From: Bordetella bronchialis
Lineage (GTDB): Bacteria; Pseudomonadota; Gammaproteobacteria; Burkholderiales; Burkholderiaceae_B
DNA: 64,000 nt
Reading direction: 5' to 3'
Assembly: GCF_001676705.1 (NCBI RefSeq)
Contig: NZ_CP016170.1
Location: 2,108,001-2,172,000 of the forward strand
A program made the translations under genes and the position numbers. This document shows, in pieces, positions 8,591 to 17,166 of this stretch (its first letter is position 1; each line of letters starts with the position of its first letter). The notes under the pieces are model-generated. The model was not told the DNA's origin and did no database searches. It worked only from the letters and a program-made list of their open reading frames with translations.

Positions 8591-9871
8591 CTATTGCGCG
8601 ATTTCCTCGCGCTCGCGCCCGTAGACCTCGACGCGGTTGCGGCTGCCGCTCTTGGCGCGATAGAGCGCCATATCGGCCCGCATCAGCAGCGTATCGAGCG
8701 ATACGCCCGGTTCGTGCATCGCCAGCCCCAGGGAAATCGTCATGCTGAGCGGGCCGCCTTCCAGCAGGCCGATTTTCATGCCCGCGACGGCCTGGCGCAG
8801 GCGTTCCGCCGCCACCAGCGCCGCCGGCAGGTCGGTATGGGGCATCAGCACCGCGAATTCCTCTCCGCCGAACCGGCCGATGATGTCGCTATCGCGCAGC
8901 GTGTTCGTAATGGTGTCGGTCACGCGGCGGATGGCCTGGTCGCCCACGTGGTGTCCGTAGCGGTCGTTGATCGACTTGAAATGGTCGATGTCGATCAGCA
9001 GCGCCGCCAGCGGATGGGGATACCGGCGGCATTGCAGGATCTGGGCCTCCGCCGTTTCCATGAAGGCGCGGCGGTTCTTCAGGCCCGTCAGGGGGTCGGT
9101 GTTGGCCAGCCATACCAGCTGGCGCGTGCGATGCGCCACGGCCGACTCCAGGCGGGCATTGGCCTGTGCCATGCGCTGGTTGAAGTGGCGCGCGTGGCGA
9201 TTGAGGACCAGCAGCCACACCGCCAGAATGCCGCTGCACGCGAGCAGGCCGATGAAGGCCCATTGCAGCCGCCGGAAGCCGTCTGCCACGGCGCTGATGT
9301 GCTGGCTGGTGTCGCCGCGCTGGGCCTGGTGGACGGCGCCGCCCAGGCGGTCGACCAGCATGCGGGCTTCGTCCGCATGGTCGGCAAGGTCGCGGGCGGC
9401 CGATCGTATGCGTTCAGGGTCGCCGGTTTCCGCCGCCTCGCGCCAGGTCCGCAGGCGGTCGTCCAGCATCTGGACGTCGACGCGGGCAGTCGGCAGCGAG
9501 CGGACCAGGGCGACCCCCGGCGCGCTTTCCGCGGTGCCGGGATTGACGAAGGTGGATAAGGCCATCAGGCCCTGCACGAAATTCCGGGGGTCGGCGCCGT
9601 TCACGGTTTTCTGGGCATCGGCGATCAGGCGGTTCATTTGAGAAACCAGCCGGTAGCTATACAGGCCGATGTCGGCGCCGCCGGGCTGGGAGACCGCCCG
9701 GGATTGGCTGAACAGCGTCGCGCCCGTGACCAGCGCGAGCACGGCCATGGCCACCAGCAGCGTGACCAGCGCGGCCGCGAGGCCGCGCCGGCGCGGGGGC
9801 GGCGCGGCGTGCCAGGTCTCGTCCTGCGGGAGGTCGGACTCTTTGGCGGTCGCGGGTGGCGGGGGCGTCAT
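8591..9871 (-). CDS. Membrane-bound diguanylate cyclase
   Basis: A 426-residue protein with a basic, proline-rich N-terminus, a membrane helix at about 31-53, a periplasmic helical region to about 195, a second helix to about 217, and a C-terminal GGDEF domain (about 258-420). The active-site motif is GGEEF, and an intact product-inhibition site RDSD lies five residues before it, so the enzyme should make c-di-GMP from GTP and be feedback-inhibited. It sits directly upstream of the LapD-like receptor, a natural source-receptor pair. The start is ATG at 9869-9871; a 35-codon ORF ends 24 bp before it. Confidence 0.9.
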   Translation of the reverse strand: MTPPPPATAKESDLPQDETWHAAPPPRRRGLAAALVTLLVAMAVLALVTGATLFSQSRAVSQPGGADIGLYSYRLVSQMNRLIADAQKTVNGADPRNFVQGLMALSTFVNPGTAESAPGVALVRSLPTARVDVQMLDDRLRTWREAAETGDPERIRSAARDLADHADEARMLVDRLGGAVHQAQRGDTSQHISAVADGFRRLQWAFIGLLACSGILAVWLLVLNRHARHFNQRMAQANARLESAVAHRTRQLVWLANTDPLTGLKNRRAFMETAEAQILQCRRYPHPLAALLIDIDHFKSINDRYGHHVGDQAIRRVTDTITNTLRDSDIIGRFGGEEFAVLMPHTDLPAALVAAERLRQAVAGMKIGLLEGGPLSMTISLGLAMHEPGVSLDTLLMRADMALYRAKSGSRNRVEVYGREREEIAQ

Positions 9872-9895
9872 GTTGGCGTCGTCGATGCGAGGCGC

Positions 9896-10003
9896 TCAGC
9901 CCCGCGCGCCCCGGCTGTCCACGTGGCGGAGCACCCGGCAGCGGCCTTCGGTCATGGCGTAGCCGTGTGCGGTAACGGGCTGCGCGGGCAAACGATCGTA
10001 CAT
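9896..10003 (-). CDS. Candidate 35-residue ORF upstream of the diguanylate cyclase
   Basis: An ATG at 10001-10003 (minus strand) opens 35 codons ending in TGA at 9896-9898. AGGAG at 10013-10017 stands 9 bp before the ATG, a better ribosome site than most genes in this window have. The peptide begins MYDRLPAQP and is rich in Arg and Gly, with no membrane segment or signal peptide. It ends 24 bp before the cyclase start, so it could be a translated leader or a small protein of that operon. I do not recognise it; it could also be chance. Confidence 0.4.
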   Translation of the reverse strand: MYDRLPAQPVTAHGYAMTEGRCRVLRHVDSRGARG

Positions 10004-10329
10004 GCGGTCTCTCTCCTGCCTGGATGGTGAGCGCAGCGTAACGAAACGGCTGATCACCGGCACCTTGCTTTGTCCGGTATGGGGCTACGCGCGCGAAAAG
10101 ACATGGGATGCGGGACGTTAGAGGGCGCAACGAAGGCCGCCTGATACAAAAAGCATCCGGGATTTTCAGCGGGTTAACATTTTGAATCCGTAACCCTGCT
10201 GCATCAACAACGAATAATCGCGTTGGATTGCCGATCCTCGGCGTTTTATTGCCCTCTATCTCTTTGTATGCGCCGTTTATCGCTCTTTAACCCGAACAAC
10301 AACCCGACACCGGCGGGCAGGGCGGGCGG

Positions 10330-10338
10330 TGTCATAAT
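10330..10338 (+). promoter_or_regulatory. Candidate extended -10 promoter of aroC
   Basis: TGTCATAAT matches an extended -10 element (TGn plus CATAAT) 49 bp before the aroC ATG. No clear -35 is seen, which extended -10 promoters can do without. The rest of the 10018-10387 stretch is AT-richer than its flanks and holds no coding frame I would support. Confidence 0.4.
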
Positions 10339-10387
10339 CCGCATCGTTCCCGCGCTTTTCACCCGACGCGCCTTGATCTAGAAAATT

Positions 10388-11446
10388 ATGTCCGGCAACA
10401 CGTTAGGCAAGCTATTCACTGTCACCAATTTCGGCGAGTCGCACGGCCCGGCCATCGGCTGCGTGGTCGACGGTTGCCCGCCTGGCCTGCCGCTGGGGCC
10501 CGAAGACATCCAGGCCGAACTGGACCGGCGCCGTCCGGGCACATCGCGGCACGTGACCCAGCGCCAGGAAGCGGACCAGGTCGAGATTCTATCCGGCGTT
10601 TTCGAAGGCGTGACCACCGGCACGCCCATCGGGCTGCTTATCCGCAACACGGACGCGCGCAGCAAGGACTACAAGAATATCGCCGACACCTTCCGCCCCG
10701 GGCACGCCGACTACAGCTATTTCCGCAAGTACGGCGTGCGCGACCCGCGCGGGGGCGGCCGCTCTTCCGCCCGCCTGACCGCGCCCACGGTGGCCGCGGG
10801 CGCCATCGCCAAAAAATGGCTGGCCGCCACCCATGGCGTGCGGGTGCGGGGTTACATGAGCCAGTTGGGCCCCATACCGATTCCCTTCGAAAATTGGGAT
10901 GCGGTGGCCGAAAACCCCTTCTTCGCGCCCAACGCCGGCATCGTTCCCCGGCTGGAGGCCTATATGGACGAACTCCGGCGCGATGGCGACTCCGTGGGCG
11001 CCCGCATCGAGGTCGTGGCCCAGCATGCGCCGGCCGGTTGGGGCGAACCGCTTTACGATCGCCTGGACGCCGACATCGCGCACGCCATGATGGGCCTGAA
11101 TGCCGTCAAGGGGGTTTCCATCGGCGCCGGGTTCGAGAGCATCGCGCAGCGCGGTTCCGAGCATGGCGACGAGATCACGCCGGAAGGGTTCCTGAGCAAT
11201 CATGCGGGCGGGGTGCTGGGCGGGATTTCCACGGGGCAGGACATTACCGTGTCGCTGGCCATCAAGCCGACCTCCAGCATCCGCGTCGAACGCCGATCCA
11301 TCGACCGCGCCGGCCAGCCCACCGTCGTGCAGACGCTGGGGCGCCACGATCCCTGCGTCGGCATCCGCGCCACGCCCATCGCCGAGGCGCTGCTGGCCCT
11401 GGTGCTGATGGACCACGCCTTGCGGCATCGGGGCCAGTGCGGTTGA
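10388..11446 (+). CDS. aroC: Chorismate synthase
   Basis: A 352-residue chorismate synthase, which converts 5-enolpyruvylshikimate-3-phosphate to chorismate using reduced FMN, the last step of the common aromatic pathway. The N-terminus [10 protein letters not shown] leads into the GESHG signature, followed by RRPG, a Gly-rich GGGRSSAR segment, and the C-terminal RRS and GRHDPC motifs. Length and start are normal for the family. It is followed 46 bp later by an M48 metalloprotease gene on the same strand. Other genes of the aromatic pathway are not adjacent, apart from trpF 9 kb downstream. Confidence 0.97.
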   Translation: MSGNTLGKLFTVTNFGESHGPAIGCVVDGCPPGLPLGPEDIQAELDRRRPGTSRHVTQRQEADQVEILSGVFEGVTTGTPIGLLIRNTDARSKDYKNIADTFRPGHADYSYFRKYGVRDPRGGGRSSARLTAPTVAAGAIAKKWLAATHGVRVRGYMSQLGPIPIPFENWDAVAENPFFAPNAGIVPRLEAYMDELRRDGDSVGARIEVVAQHAPAGWGEPLYDRLDADIAHAMMGLNAVKGVSIGAGFESIAQRGSEHGDEITPEGFLSNHAGGVLGGISTGQDITVSLAIKPTSSIRVERRSIDRAGQPTVVQTLGRHDPCVGIRATPIAEALLALVLMDHALRHRGQCG

Positions 11447-11492
11447 CCGTCCTGCGGCGCGGGGCCGCGCAAGGATGAACAAGGAGGCAGAC

Positions 11493-12344
11493 ATGGTTGT
11501 ACACAAGCATCGCGGCCGCCGCGGCATGGCGGCCGTATTGGGAAGCGGCGTCCTGGCCCTGTCCGTGCTGGGGGGCTGCGCCAGCGTGCATACCACCCAG
11601 GGCGGGGCGGTCGGGGTAGACCGCACGCAGTACATGTCCAGCCTGGTCTCTTCGCAGGACCTGCAGAAGGAGGCCGACCAGCAATACGCCACCATCCTGG
11701 CGCAGGCCAAGGCGAAAAACCTCCTGGACGTCGATGCGCAGCAGGTGGCCAGGGTGCGCGCCATCGCCCAGCGGCTGATCGCGCAAGTGGGCGTGTTCCG
11801 GCCGGACGCCGCGTCCTGGGGGTGGGAAGTCCATGTGCTGAGCAGCCAGGAAATCAACGCCTGGTGCATGCCCGGCGGCAAGATGGCCGTCTATACCGGC
11901 CTGCTGGTGCAGATCAAACCCACCGACGACGAACTGGCCGCCGTGATGGGGCACGAGATCTCCCACGCCCTGCGCGAACATGCGCGCGAGCGGGTTTCCC
12001 AGCAGATGGTCACCAGCGTCGGGCTGTCCGTGCTGTCCGTGGTGACGGGCTCCACGGCGGTGTCCGACCTGGGCGGCAAACTGTCGGATGTCATGTTCAC
12101 GCTGCCCAATAGCCGCACGCACGAGGCCGAGGCCGACCGCATGGGCGTGGAGCTGGCGGCGCGTGCCGGCTACGATCCCTCCGCGGCGGTCTCGCTCTGG
12201 CGCAAGATGGCCCAGGTCTCCCAGGGCCAGGCCCAGCCGGAAATCCTGTCTACCCATCCGTCGGCGGAGTCCCGCATCGCGGAGCTGCAGGCCGCGTCGC
12301 AGCAGGTCATGCCGCTTTACCAGCAGGCGAAGGGCGCAAAATAA
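11493..12344 (+). CDS. M48-family zinc metalloprotease lipoprotein
   Basis: A 283-residue exported lipoprotein protease. The signal peptide ends in the lipobox LGGC (Cys29). The zinc site is HEISH (His154, Glu155, His158), with the third ligand in EAEADR downstream. Periplasmic M48 proteases of this kind (BepA/LoiP-like) degrade or help assemble outer-membrane proteins. The start is ATG 11493 because AAGGAGG (11481-11487) lies just before it; the ATG at 11475 would place that site inside the gene. No TPR repeats are present, so it is not a full BepA. Which outer-membrane substrate it serves cannot be read. Confidence 0.88.
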   Translation: MVVHKHRGRRGMAAVLGSGVLALSVLGGCASVHTTQGGAVGVDRTQYMSSLVSSQDLQKEADQQYATILAQAKAKNLLDVDAQQVARVRAIAQRLIAQVGVFRPDAASWGWEVHVLSSQEINAWCMPGGKMAVYTGLLVQIKPTDDELAAVMGHEISHALREHARERVSQQMVTSVGLSVLSVVTGSTAVSDLGGKLSDVMFTLPNSRTHEAEADRMGVELAARAGYDPSAAVSLWRKMAQVSQGQAQPEILSTHPSAESRIAELQAASQQVMPLYQQAKGAK

Positions 12345-12416
12345 GAAGACGGCATTACGGGCCGGTACACGGTCGGCTCCAACCTGGTACTCCGTGTAAC
12401 AGTATATCCGCTGCCG

Positions 12417-12445
12417 TTGTACCGGGATGAGGCCGGGCGCATAAT
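12417..12445 (+). promoter_or_regulatory. Sigma-70 promoter for leuC
   Basis: TTGTAC (12417-12422) and CATAAT (12440-12445) are separated by exactly 17 bp and lie about 60 bp before the leuC ATG. The leader between them and the gene is short and has no run of leucine codons, so classical leucine attenuation is not evident. Confidence 0.55.
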
Positions 12446-12503
12446 CCTCGCGCCGGCCGCACCAGACCGGCCTCTTCCGCTGCAACCTGTTCGGTGAGTT
12501 TCC

Positions 12504-13907
12504 ATGCCCCAAACCCTTTACGACAAGCTCTGGGACGCACACGTCGTCCACCAGGAATCCGACGGTACCTGTTTGCTCTATATCGACCGGCACCTGCTGC
12601 ATGAGGTCACCAGTCCGCAGGCCTTCGAAGGCCTGGCGCTGGCCGACCGCAAGCCGTGGCGCCTGGACGCGAACCTGGCGGTCGCCGACCACAACGTGCC
12701 GACGATCAACCGCGAACAGGGCATCAGCGATCCGATCTCCCGCCTGCAGGTCGACACGCTGGACGAAAACTGCGCCAAGTACGGCGTGACCGAATTCAAG
12801 ATGAACGACCTGCGCCAGGGCATCGTTCACGTCATCGGGCCGGAGCAGGGCGCGACCCTGCCGGGCATGACGGTGGTCTGCGGCGATTCGCATACCAGCA
12901 CCCATGGCGCGGTCGGCGCGCTGGCCTTCGGCATCGGCACGTCCGAGGTCGAGCACGTCCTGGCCACGCAGACCCTGCTGATGAAGAAAAGCAAGAGCAT
13001 GCTGATCAAGGTCGAAGGCGAGTTGCCTTTCGGCTGTACCGCCAAGGATCTGGTGCTGCACGTCATCGGCATTATCGGCACCGCCGGCGGTACCGGACAT
13101 GCCATCGAGTTCGGCGGCTCCGCCATCCGCTCGCTGTCGGTGGAAGGGCGCATGACGGTGTGCAATATGGCCATCGAGGCCGGCGCGCGCTCGGGCATGG
13201 TGGCCGTCGATGACAAGACCATCGAATATTTCCGCGGCCGTCCGTTTTCGCCCGTCGGTGCGCTGTGGGACCAGGCGGTGCAATACTGGCGCACCCTGCA
13301 TTCCGATCCGGGCGCCAAGTTCGACCGCGTCGTGGAAGTGGACGCGCGCGAAATCAAGCCCCAGGTGACCTGGGGCACGTCGCCCGAAATGGTCTTGTCC
13401 GTGGACAGCCGCGTGCCGGATCCGGACCGCGAGAAGGACGACGTGCGCCGCAGCGGCATGGAGCGCGCGCTCGAATACATGGGCCTGAAGCCCAACACCC
13501 CCATCACGGATATTCGCGTGGACCGCGTGTTCATCGGTTCCTGCACCAATTCGCGCATCGAGGACCTGCGCGCCGCCGCCGCCGTCGCGCGCGGCAAGCG
13601 CGTCGCGTCCAATGTGAAGCAGGCCATGGTGGTGCCGGGCTCCGGCCTGGTCAAGCAGCAGGCCGAGCGCGAAGGACTGGACAAGATCTTCCGCGAGGCG
13701 GGCTTCGAATGGCGCGAGCCCGGCTGCTCGATGTGCCTGGCCATGAACGCGGACCGGCTGGAACCGGGCGAGCGTTGCGCCTCGACCTCCAATCGCAATT
13801 TCGAAGGACGGCAAGGGCAGGGCGGGCGTACCCATCTGGTCAGCCCCGCCATGGCGGCCGCGGCGGCCGTCGCCGGCCATTTCGTTGACGTCAGGAATTT
13901 CCGCTAA
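12504..13907 (+). CDS. leuC: 3-isopropylmalate dehydratase large subunit
   Basis: A 467-residue aconitase-family protein. With LeuD it isomerises 2-isopropylmalate to 3-isopropylmalate in leucine synthesis. The three cysteine ligands of the 4Fe-4S cluster are visible in GSCTNSR and GCSMCLAMN, and the DSHTSTHGA signature is present. The length is full. The leuD gene begins 5 bp after its stop codon, so the two subunits are translated from one message and probably coupled. Confidence 0.97.
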   Translation: MPQTLYDKLWDAHVVHQESDGTCLLYIDRHLLHEVTSPQAFEGLALADRKPWRLDANLAVADHNVPTINREQGISDPISRLQVDTLDENCAKYGVTEFKMNDLRQGIVHVIGPEQGATLPGMTVVCGDSHTSTHGAVGALAFGIGTSEVEHVLATQTLLMKKSKSMLIKVEGELPFGCTAKDLVLHVIGIIGTAGGTGHAIEFGGSAIRSLSVEGRMTVCNMAIEAGARSGMVAVDDKTIEYFRGRPFSPVGALWDQAVQYWRTLHSDPGAKFDRVVEVDAREIKPQVTWGTSPEMVLSVDSRVPDPDREKDDVRRSGMERALEYMGLKPNTPITDIRVDRVFIGSCTNSRIEDLRAAAAVARGKRVASNVKQAMVVPGSGLVKQQAEREGLDKIFREAGFEWREPGCSMCLAMNADRLEPGERCASTSNRNFEGRQGQGGRTHLVSPAMAAAAAVAGHFVDVRNFR

Positions 13908-13912
13908 AGATC

Positions 13913-14563
13913 ATGCAAGCATTCACGCACCACGAGGGCCTGGTGGCCCCGCTCGACCGCGAAAACGTCGACACCGACCTGATCATCCCGAAGCAGTTCC
14001 TGAAGTCCATCAAGCGCTCCGGCTTCGGTCCGAATCTGTTCGACGAGATCCGCTACCTGGATCACGGCGAACCGGGAATGGACAACAGCAAGCGTCCGCT
14101 GAATCCCGATTTCGTGCTGAACCAGCCGCGCTACCAGGGGGCATCCATCCTGCTGGCGCGCAAGAACTTCGGCTGCGGATCCAGCCGCGAGCACGCGCCC
14201 TGGGCCCTGCAACAGTACGGCTTTCGCGCGATCATCGCGCCGTCGTACGCGGATATCTTCTTCAATAACAGCTTCAAGAACGGCCTGCTGCCGGTGGTTC
14301 TTTCCGAGCTGGACGTCGCGCGCCTGTTCGACGAGGTCAGGGCCTTCCCCGGCTACAAGCTGCGCATCGACCTGGAAGGCCAGGTCGTGATGACGCCGGA
14401 GGGCCGCGGTATTCCCTTCGATATCGAGCCCTTCCGCAAGTACTGCCTGGTCAACGGCTTCGACGATATCGCACTGACGCTGCGGCAGTCGGACAAGATC
14501 CGTGCGTTCGAGGCCGAGCGCCTGGCGCGCCATCCCTGGCTGCAATCCCGTCCGCTGGCGTGA
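13913..14563 (+). CDS. leuD: 3-isopropylmalate dehydratase small subunit
   Basis: A 216-residue swivel-domain subunit that completes the LeuCD active site. Marks include the N-terminal [16 protein letters not shown] and the substrate-loop [13 protein letters not shown]. It sits between leuC (5 bp upstream) and leuB, which starts 92 bp downstream. Its stop codon abuts the first of three repeats in the leuD-leuB gap. Confidence 0.97.
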   Translation: MQAFTHHEGLVAPLDRENVDTDLIIPKQFLKSIKRSGFGPNLFDEIRYLDHGEPGMDNSKRPLNPDFVLNQPRYQGASILLARKNFGCGSSREHAPWALQQYGFRAIIAPSYADIFFNNSFKNGLLPVVLSELDVARLFDEVRAFPGYKLRIDLEGQVVMTPEGRGIPFDIEPFRKYCLVNGFDDIALTLRQSDKIRAFEAERLARHPWLQSRPLA

Positions 14564-14638
14564 TCCGGCGAGCCTGATTTTTCGCCGGCGCGATCCGGCG
14601 AGCCCGAAGCCCGCCGGCCGGGTCCGGCGAGCCTGATT
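14562..14638 (+). repeat. Three direct repeats between leuD and leuB
   Basis: GATCCGGCGAGCCTGATT at 14562-14579 recurs as GATCCGGCGAGCCCGA (14592-14607) and GGTCCGGCGAGCCTGATT (14621-14638), with spacing of about 30 bp. The repeats begin at the leuD stop codon and end 17 bp before the leuB start. They look like a local tandem duplication in an intergenic spacer. Any effect on message stability or leuB translation is untested. Confidence 0.75.
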
Positions 14639-14655
14639 CTTATTTGGATGCATTG

Positions 14656-15735
14656 ATGACACACAAGATTGCGGTCCTTCCCGGCGACGGTATCGGCCCC
14701 GAGATCGTCGACCAGGCCTTGCGCGTCCTGGGCGCCCTGAAGCTGGACCTGGATATCGAGCAAGCCGCGGTCGGTGGCGCGGCCTTCGACAAGTTCGAGC
14801 ACCCGCTGCCGCCCGCCACGCTGCAACTCGCGCAGTCGGCGCGCGCCGTCCTGTTCGGCGCCGTGGGCGACTGGAAGTACGACAGCCTGCCGCGCGAATT
14901 CCGTCCGGAACAGGCCATCCTGGGCCTGCGCAAGTCGCTGTCGCTGTTCGCCAACCTGCGGCCGGCCATTCTGTATCCCGAGCTGGCCAACGCCTCGTCG
15001 CTCAAGCCCGAAGTGGTGTCCGGCCTGGACATCCTGATCGTGCGCGAACTGACGGGCGATATTTATTTCGGCACGCCGCGCGGCGTGCGCAGCGCACCCG
15101 ATGGCGGCTTCGCCGGCGAGCGAGAAGGCTACGACACCATGCGCTACAGCGAGCCCGAAGTGCGCCGCATCGCGCGCATCGGCTTCGAGGCCGCCCGCAA
15201 GCGCAATCGCAAGCTGTGCAGCGTGGACAAGGCCAATGTGCTGGAGACCTCGCAATTCTGGCGCGAGATCGTCACCGAGGTGGCGCGCGAGTATCCCGAT
15301 GTGGCGCTGTCCCATATGTACGTCGACAACGCCGCCATGCAACTGGTGCGCGCCCCGCGGGAATTCGACGTGATCGTCACGGGCAATCTGTTCGGCGACA
15401 TCCTGTCCGACGAGGCCGCCATGCTGACCGGCTCCATCGGCATGCTGCCCTCGGCGTCGCTGAACGCCAATGGGCAGGGCCTGTACGAGCCCAGCCATGG
15501 CTCGGCGCCCGACATCGCCGGCAAGGGCGTGGCCAATCCGCTGGCCACCATCCTGTCCGCGGCCATGATGCTGCGTTACTCGCTGGACCTGCCGGCCCAG
15601 GCCGACCGCATCGAAACCGCCGTCCGCGCCGTGCTGGCGCAGGGCCTGCGCACCGCCGACATCCATGAGCCGGGCACGACGAAGGTCGGTACGGCCCAGA
15701 TGGGCGACGCCGTGCTGAAGGCGCTGGCGTCGTAA
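14656..15735 (+). CDS. leuB: 3-isopropylmalate dehydrogenase
   Basis: A 359-residue NAD-dependent enzyme that oxidises and decarboxylates 3-isopropylmalate to 2-oxoisocaproate, the third step of leucine synthesis. The GDGIGPE N-terminus, the SLRK-type substrate arginines in [13 protein letters not shown], the catalytic tyrosine region YFGTPRG and the metal-binding [13 protein letters not shown] are all present. The start is taken at ATG 14656 (MTHKIAVL), which gives the usual family N-terminus; ATG 14644 would add four residues. It is followed by a strong terminator, closing the leuCDB unit. Confidence 0.97.
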   Translation: MTHKIAVLPGDGIGPEIVDQALRVLGALKLDLDIEQAAVGGAAFDKFEHPLPPATLQLAQSARAVLFGAVGDWKYDSLPREFRPEQAILGLRKSLSLFANLRPAILYPELANASSLKPEVVSGLDILIVRELTGDIYFGTPRGVRSAPDGGFAGEREGYDTMRYSEPEVRRIARIGFEAARKRNRKLCSVDKANVLETSQFWREIVTEVAREYPDVALSHMYVDNAAMQLVRAPREFDVIVTGNLFGDILSDEAAMLTGSIGMLPSASLNANGQGLYEPSHGSAPDIAGKGVANPLATILSAAMMLRYSLDLPAQADRIETAVRAVLAQGLRTADIHEPGTTKVGTAQMGDAVLKALAS

Positions 15736-15760
15736 ATACCCGTCATTCGGCCTGGGGGAC

Positions 15761-15800
15761 GCCCTCGCCCCTCCCTGGATGGGGGGCGAGGGCGCTCTTT
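15761..15800 (+). terminator. Rho-independent terminator after leuB
   Basis: GCCCTCGCCCC (15761-15771) pairs perfectly with GGGGCGAGGGC (15783-15793), giving an 11-bp stem followed by GCTCTTTCTG. The T run is interrupted, but the stem is very stable. It separates leuCDB from asd. Confidence 0.75.
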
Positions 15801-15902
15801 CTGATAAATTGTGGGTTTGTCGAGCGAAAAGCGTGCATTTAGGACGTTTCTTCGCTATTTTCCTTTCTTTCTCCTTATTCCCTGACATCAAGAGCGTACG
15901 AA

Positions 15903-17033
15903 ATGAGCAATGCAGTGGGCCTCGTCGGTTGGCGTGGCATGGTCGGATCGGTACTGATGCAACGCATGCGCGAAGAAAACGACTTCGCGCTGTTCGAGCC
16001 GGTCTTCTTCTCCACGAGTAACGCCGGCGCGGCGGCCCCCAAATGGGCCGAAGGCGCGGGCGCCCTGCAAGATGCCTACGATATCGATGCGCTCAAGAAA
16101 CTCCCCATCATTGTGACGGCCCAGGGCGGCGACTACACCAGCGCCGTCTATCCCAAGCTGCGCGGCGCGGGCTGGAGCGGCCTGTGGATCGACGCCGCCA
16201 GTACCTTGCGCATGGCCGACGACGCCATCATCGTGCTGGATCCGGTCAATCGCCCGGTCATCGACGCGGCGCTCAAGCGCGGCGTGCGCAATTTCATCGG
16301 CGGCAATTGCACCGTCAGCTGCATGCTCATGGGCCTGGCCGGCCTGTTCAATAACGACCTGGTCGAATGGATGACCTCCATGACGTACCAGGCCGCCTCG
16401 GGCGGCGGTGCGCAGCACATGCGCGAGCTGCTGACCCAGTTCGGCCTGCTGAACGAGTCGGTCAAGCCGCTGCTGGACGACCCGGCTTCGGCCATCCTGG
16501 ACATCGACCGCGGCGTGCTGGGCAAGCAGAAGGACGCCAACCTGCCGCGCGAGCATTTCGGCGTGCCCCTGGCCGGCAACCTGATTCCGTGGATCGACAA
16601 GGACCTGGGCAACGGCGTATCGCGCGAGGAATGGAAGGGCGGCGCCGAGACCAACAAGATCCTGGGCCGCGGCGAGGGCTTCGGGACGCCCGCCACGCCG
16701 GTCGACGGTCTGTGCGTGCGCATCGGCGCGATGCGCTGCCACAGCCAGGCGCTGACCATCAAGCTGAAGCGCGACGTGCCGCTGGACGAGCTTGGCGACA
16801 TCATCGCCAGCGGTACGCAATGGGCCAAGGTCATCCCGAACACCAAGGAAGCCACCGTGGAAGCCCTGACCCCCGTGGCGGTCACCGGTACGCTGGATAT
16901 CCCGGTCGGCCGCCTGCGCAAGATGTCCATGGGCCCCGAGTACCTGAGCGCTTTCACCGTGGGCGATCAATTGCTGTGGGGCGCGGCCGAGCCGCTGCGC
17001 CGCATGCTGCGCATCGCGCTCGCCGAAGCCTGA
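15903..17033 (+). CDS. asd: Aspartate-semialdehyde dehydrogenase
   Basis: A 376-residue enzyme that reduces aspartyl phosphate to aspartate semialdehyde with NADPH, the branch point to Lys/diaminopimelate, Met and Thr. The N-terminal [10 protein letters not shown] is the NADP-binding loop, Cys136 in GGNCTVSCM is the catalytic nucleophile, and [10 protein letters not shown] is also seen. The length fits the gram-negative Asd type. It has its own unit between the leuB terminator and a second terminator at 17071. Confidence 0.97.
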   Translation: MSNAVGLVGWRGMVGSVLMQRMREENDFALFEPVFFSTSNAGAAAPKWAEGAGALQDAYDIDALKKLPIIVTAQGGDYTSAVYPKLRGAGWSGLWIDAASTLRMADDAIIVLDPVNRPVIDAALKRGVRNFIGGNCTVSCMLMGLAGLFNNDLVEWMTSMTYQAASGGGAQHMRELLTQFGLLNESVKPLLDDPASAILDIDRGVLGKQKDANLPREHFGVPLAGNLIPWIDKDLGNGVSREEWKGGAETNKILGRGEGFGTPATPVDGLCVRIGAMRCHSQALTIKLKRDVPLDELGDIIASGTQWAKVIPNTKEATVEALTPVAVTGTLDIPVGRLRKMSMGPEYLSAFTVGDQLLWGAAEPLRRMLRIALAEA

Positions 17034-17070
17034 TCGCATGGCCCGCCGCCGGCAGGCGGCGCCGGCGCAC

Positions 17071-17099
17071 CAAGGGCACCCACGGTGCCCTTGTCGTTT
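17071..17099 (+). terminator. Terminator after asd
   Basis: CAAGGGCACC (17071-17080) and GGTGCCCTTG (17084-17093) form a perfect 10-bp stem with a 3-base loop, followed by TCGTTTC. This sits 38 bp after the asd stop and before fimV. Confidence 0.7.
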
Positions 17100-17166
17100 C
17101 AGCATCCCTATAGGTAAGTTACACTTTCAAACGCGGCAACTGCCCGCCTTTGCGGAAAACAGGCTT

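Noticed and set aside
9657..10130. 157-codon minus-strand frame spanning the cyclase N-terminus
   Set aside because: It is an out-of-frame shadow of the cyclase with an Arg-rich translation typical of GC-rich shadow frames.
11262..13880. An 872-codon minus-strand frame across aroC, the M48 gene and leuC
   Set aside because: It lies antisense to three well-supported genes and its translation is the His/Gly/Arg-rich pattern of a reverse shadow frame.
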